A stretch of DNA of 7,062 nucleotides from Ktedonobacteraceae bacterium (GTDB taxonomy: Bacteria; Chloroflexota; Ktedonobacteria; Ktedonobacterales; Ktedonobacteraceae): the NCBI GenBank assembly GCA_014896635.1, contig JADBKA010000250.1:1-7062 (forward strand), given 5' to 3'. The first letter of the stretch is position 1; each line of letters opens with the position of its first letter. Below are positions 5,908 to 7,062 of the stretch, in pieces. The notes beneath the pieces are model-generated. The model was not told the DNA's origin. It did not search any database and was given only the letters and a program-made list of their open reading frames with translations. Both the position numbers and the translations under genes were made by a program.

Positions 5908-6783
5908 TCAATCTTCTTCCTGCCTGACTGACTCTTCGACGATCTTGCGGCCAGCCGTTGCGGCCTTGCCGAGGTAGGCTTCGATCACCAGGGGATTGCG
6001 GCGTACTTCTTCGGGCAGCCCTTCGGCGACCTTACGTCCATAGTCAAGAACAGCGATGCGGTCCGAGATGCCCATAGTGACGGTGAGCTTGTGCTCGATC
6101 AACAGGATAGTCAGGTTCAGTTCGTCGCGCAGGCGGCGCACGTATTTGATCGCTTCGAGCGTTTCTGCTTCGTTCATACCGGCAGTCGGCTCATCGAGCA
6201 GCAGCAGTTTGGGATTGGCGGCCAGTGCGCGAGCGATCTCGACGCGGCGGCGGTCGGCGTAGGAAAGGTTGATGACGTATTCGTCCTCGCGTTCCACCAG
6301 AGTGGTGCCAAAGAAGCTGAGCAACTCAAGCGCGCGTTTACGCGCCTCGCGTTCTTCGCGCACGGTACGAGGTGGACGGAAGATGGAACTGAGTACGCCA
6401 GAGCGCAGTTGTGTATGCTGGCCTACGAGAACGTTTTCCAGCACCGTCATATTGTTGAAGAGGCGAATATTCTGGAAGGTACGGGTGATGCCGGCAGTGA
6501 CAATCTGATCGGGCCGCAGGCCGACCAGGGACTGACCGTTGAGGCGAATATCACCGGCAGTCGGGCGGTAGATGCCGGTAATGAGATTGAATACAGTGGT
6601 TTTGCCAGCGCCATTGGGACCGATAATGCTGACGATCTCATGTGGTCGCACCACCAGATCGACGTCCTGAACCGCAGCCAGGCCACCGAAACGCTTGGTC
6701 ACAGAGTTGAGTTCCAGCAGAGCTTTATCGCTGCGGTCCGCCGATTCCGGTTCGCCGACAGGTCTTTTCTGATCTACGCTCAT
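5908..6783 (-). CDS. livG: Branched-chain amino acid ABC transporter, ATP-binding protein LivG
   Basis: This 291-residue ABC ATPase is the partner of LivF at the inner face of a LIV-type importer. It shows Walker A GPNGAGKT (55-62), Q-loop TFQN (102-105), a divergent signature LSYADRRRVEIARAL (173-187), Walker B LLLLDEPTAG (193-202), and an H-loop IEH with histidine 231. The C-terminal segment EGLPEEVRRNPLVIEAYLG (254-272) is the LivG-type tail after which LivG can be told from LivF. About 20 polar residues precede the ATPase core. The start is ATG 6783, with GAGGAG 5 nt upstream. A longer in-frame version from 6894 would run through the livM coding sequence in another frame and has a low-complexity basic N-terminus, so it is rejected. 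livM ends 25 nt upstream and livF begins 24 nt downstream, so the three genes are one operon. Confidence 0.93.
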   Translation of the reverse strand: MSVDQKRPVGEPESADRSDKALLELNSVTKRFGGLAAVQDVDLVVRPHEIVSIIGPNGAGKTTVFNLITGIYRPTAGDIRLNGQSLVGLRPDQIVTAGITRTFQNIRLFNNMTVLENVLVGQHTQLRSGVLSSIFRPPRTVREEREARKRALELLSFFGTTLVEREDEYVINLSYADRRRVEIARALAANPKLLLLDEPTAGMNEAETLEAIKYVRRLRDELNLTILLIEHKLTVTMGISDRIAVLDYGRKVAEGLPEEVRRNPLVIEAYLGKAATAGRKIVEESVRQEED

Positions 6784-6788
6784 AGTTT

Positions 6789-6794
6789 CTCCTC
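6789..6794 (-). promoter_or_regulatory. Shine-Dalgarno deciding the livG start
   Basis: GAGGAG on the minus strand, 5 nt before the ATG at 6783. It supports this start over an upstream in-frame ATG at 6894 that would overlap livM by 84 bp. Confidence 0.75.
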
Positions 6795-6808
6795 GTATTG
6801 CTGCTTTG

Positions 6809-7062
6809 TTACTCAACTCGCACTTCGGACTCGAACTCCGCCGTTCCCGGTGGCACATCCAGTGATCCCTCTTCGGAAGCTTCACTTTCGGCATGATGCA
6901 GTTCGCGTCTTCTTCTGGTGCTGGGGATCATACCTTCGGGGCGGAAGATCATCACCGCCACCAGGATGATACCAAAGATCAGATTGCGAATGCTACCGAA
7001 CGTAAAGCCGTGGAGAATCTGGGGAATAAAGTGCAGGAAACTGCCGGGATTCGCCGCAATCG
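6809..7062 (-). CDS. livM: Branched-chain amino acid ABC transporter permease LivM, C-terminal part
   Basis: The last 83 residues of a permease run in from the right edge and stop at TAA (6811-6809). They read as the end of a LivM-type inner-membrane permease: a segment with FLHFIPQILHG, then the final membrane helix RNLIFGIILVAVMIF followed by the RPEGMIP motif that closes most LivM proteins (usually RPqGL). Beyond that motif there are about 37 further residues, first basic (STRRRR) and then strongly acidic (ESEASEEG...EFESEVRVE), a longer cytoplasmic tail than usual. LivM with LivH forms the channel energised by LivG and LivF. The start, the rest of the permease and any livH or binding-protein gene are outside the window. 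Confidence 0.85.
   Translation of the reverse strand, partial: IAANPGSFLHFIPQILHGFTFGSIRNLIFGIILVAVMIFRPEGMIPSTRRRRELHHAESEASEEGSLDVPPGTAEFESEVRVE

Noticed and set aside
6784..6894. N-terminal extension of LivG by 37 residues
   Set aside because: It overlaps the livM coding sequence in another frame, lacks a Shine-Dalgarno, and homology-like sequence begins only after the ATG at 6783.
6091..6969. 292-codon open frame on the plus strand
   Set aside because: It is the mirror of livG and the livM tail. All conserved ABC motifs are on the minus strand and this frame shows no domain.

Overview
The window looks like a chromosomal segment of a free-living, moderately GC-rich bacterium. The mix of a membrane-anchored STAND NTPase with TPR repeats, a small DUF5348-like protein, a LIV-type ABC transporter and a polysaccharide flippase suggests Chloroflexota, possibly a Ktedonobacter relative. 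That assignment is inference from gene content only. No rRNA, tRNA, CRISPR array, transposase or phage gene is visible.

Layout from left to right. (1) Positions 1-123 are a leader or the tail of an upstream region, followed by a plus-strand MOP-superfamily (Wzx/RfbX-like) flippase at 124-1761. (2) An 80-bp convergent junction carries an 11-bp tandem duplication. (3) A large minus-strand gene (1842-4583) encodes a STAND ATPase with an N-terminal two-helix membrane anchor, a P-loop NTPase, a winged-helix region and eight TPR units in 40-residue register. (4) An AT-richer intergenic region of about 250 bp carries a perfect TATAAT for the STAND gene and a cluster of competing inverted repeats upstream of the next gene. 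(5) A small plus-strand gene (4842-5140) resembles DUF5348. Its reading frame appears broken by a -1 frameshift near 5072, so its natural C-terminus lies in another frame. (6) Three minus-strand genes, transcribed right to left, are the end of a branched-chain amino acid type ABC operon: livM (partial, 3' end), livG and livF, separated by 25 and 24 nt, each of the two ATPase genes with a good Shine-Dalgarno.

LivG and LivF would form the ATPase heterodimer driving LivM and a LivH permease and a substrate-binding protein expected beyond the right edge. The flippase probably belongs to a surface polysaccharide locus extending left of the window. The STAND gene and the DUF5348-like gene share a divergent intergenic region and are the least ordinary part. 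The STAND protein has the tripartite plan (N-terminal output, NTPase switch, C-terminal repeat sensor) of bacterial signalling and anti-phage STAND proteins, but nothing in the window proves a defence role.
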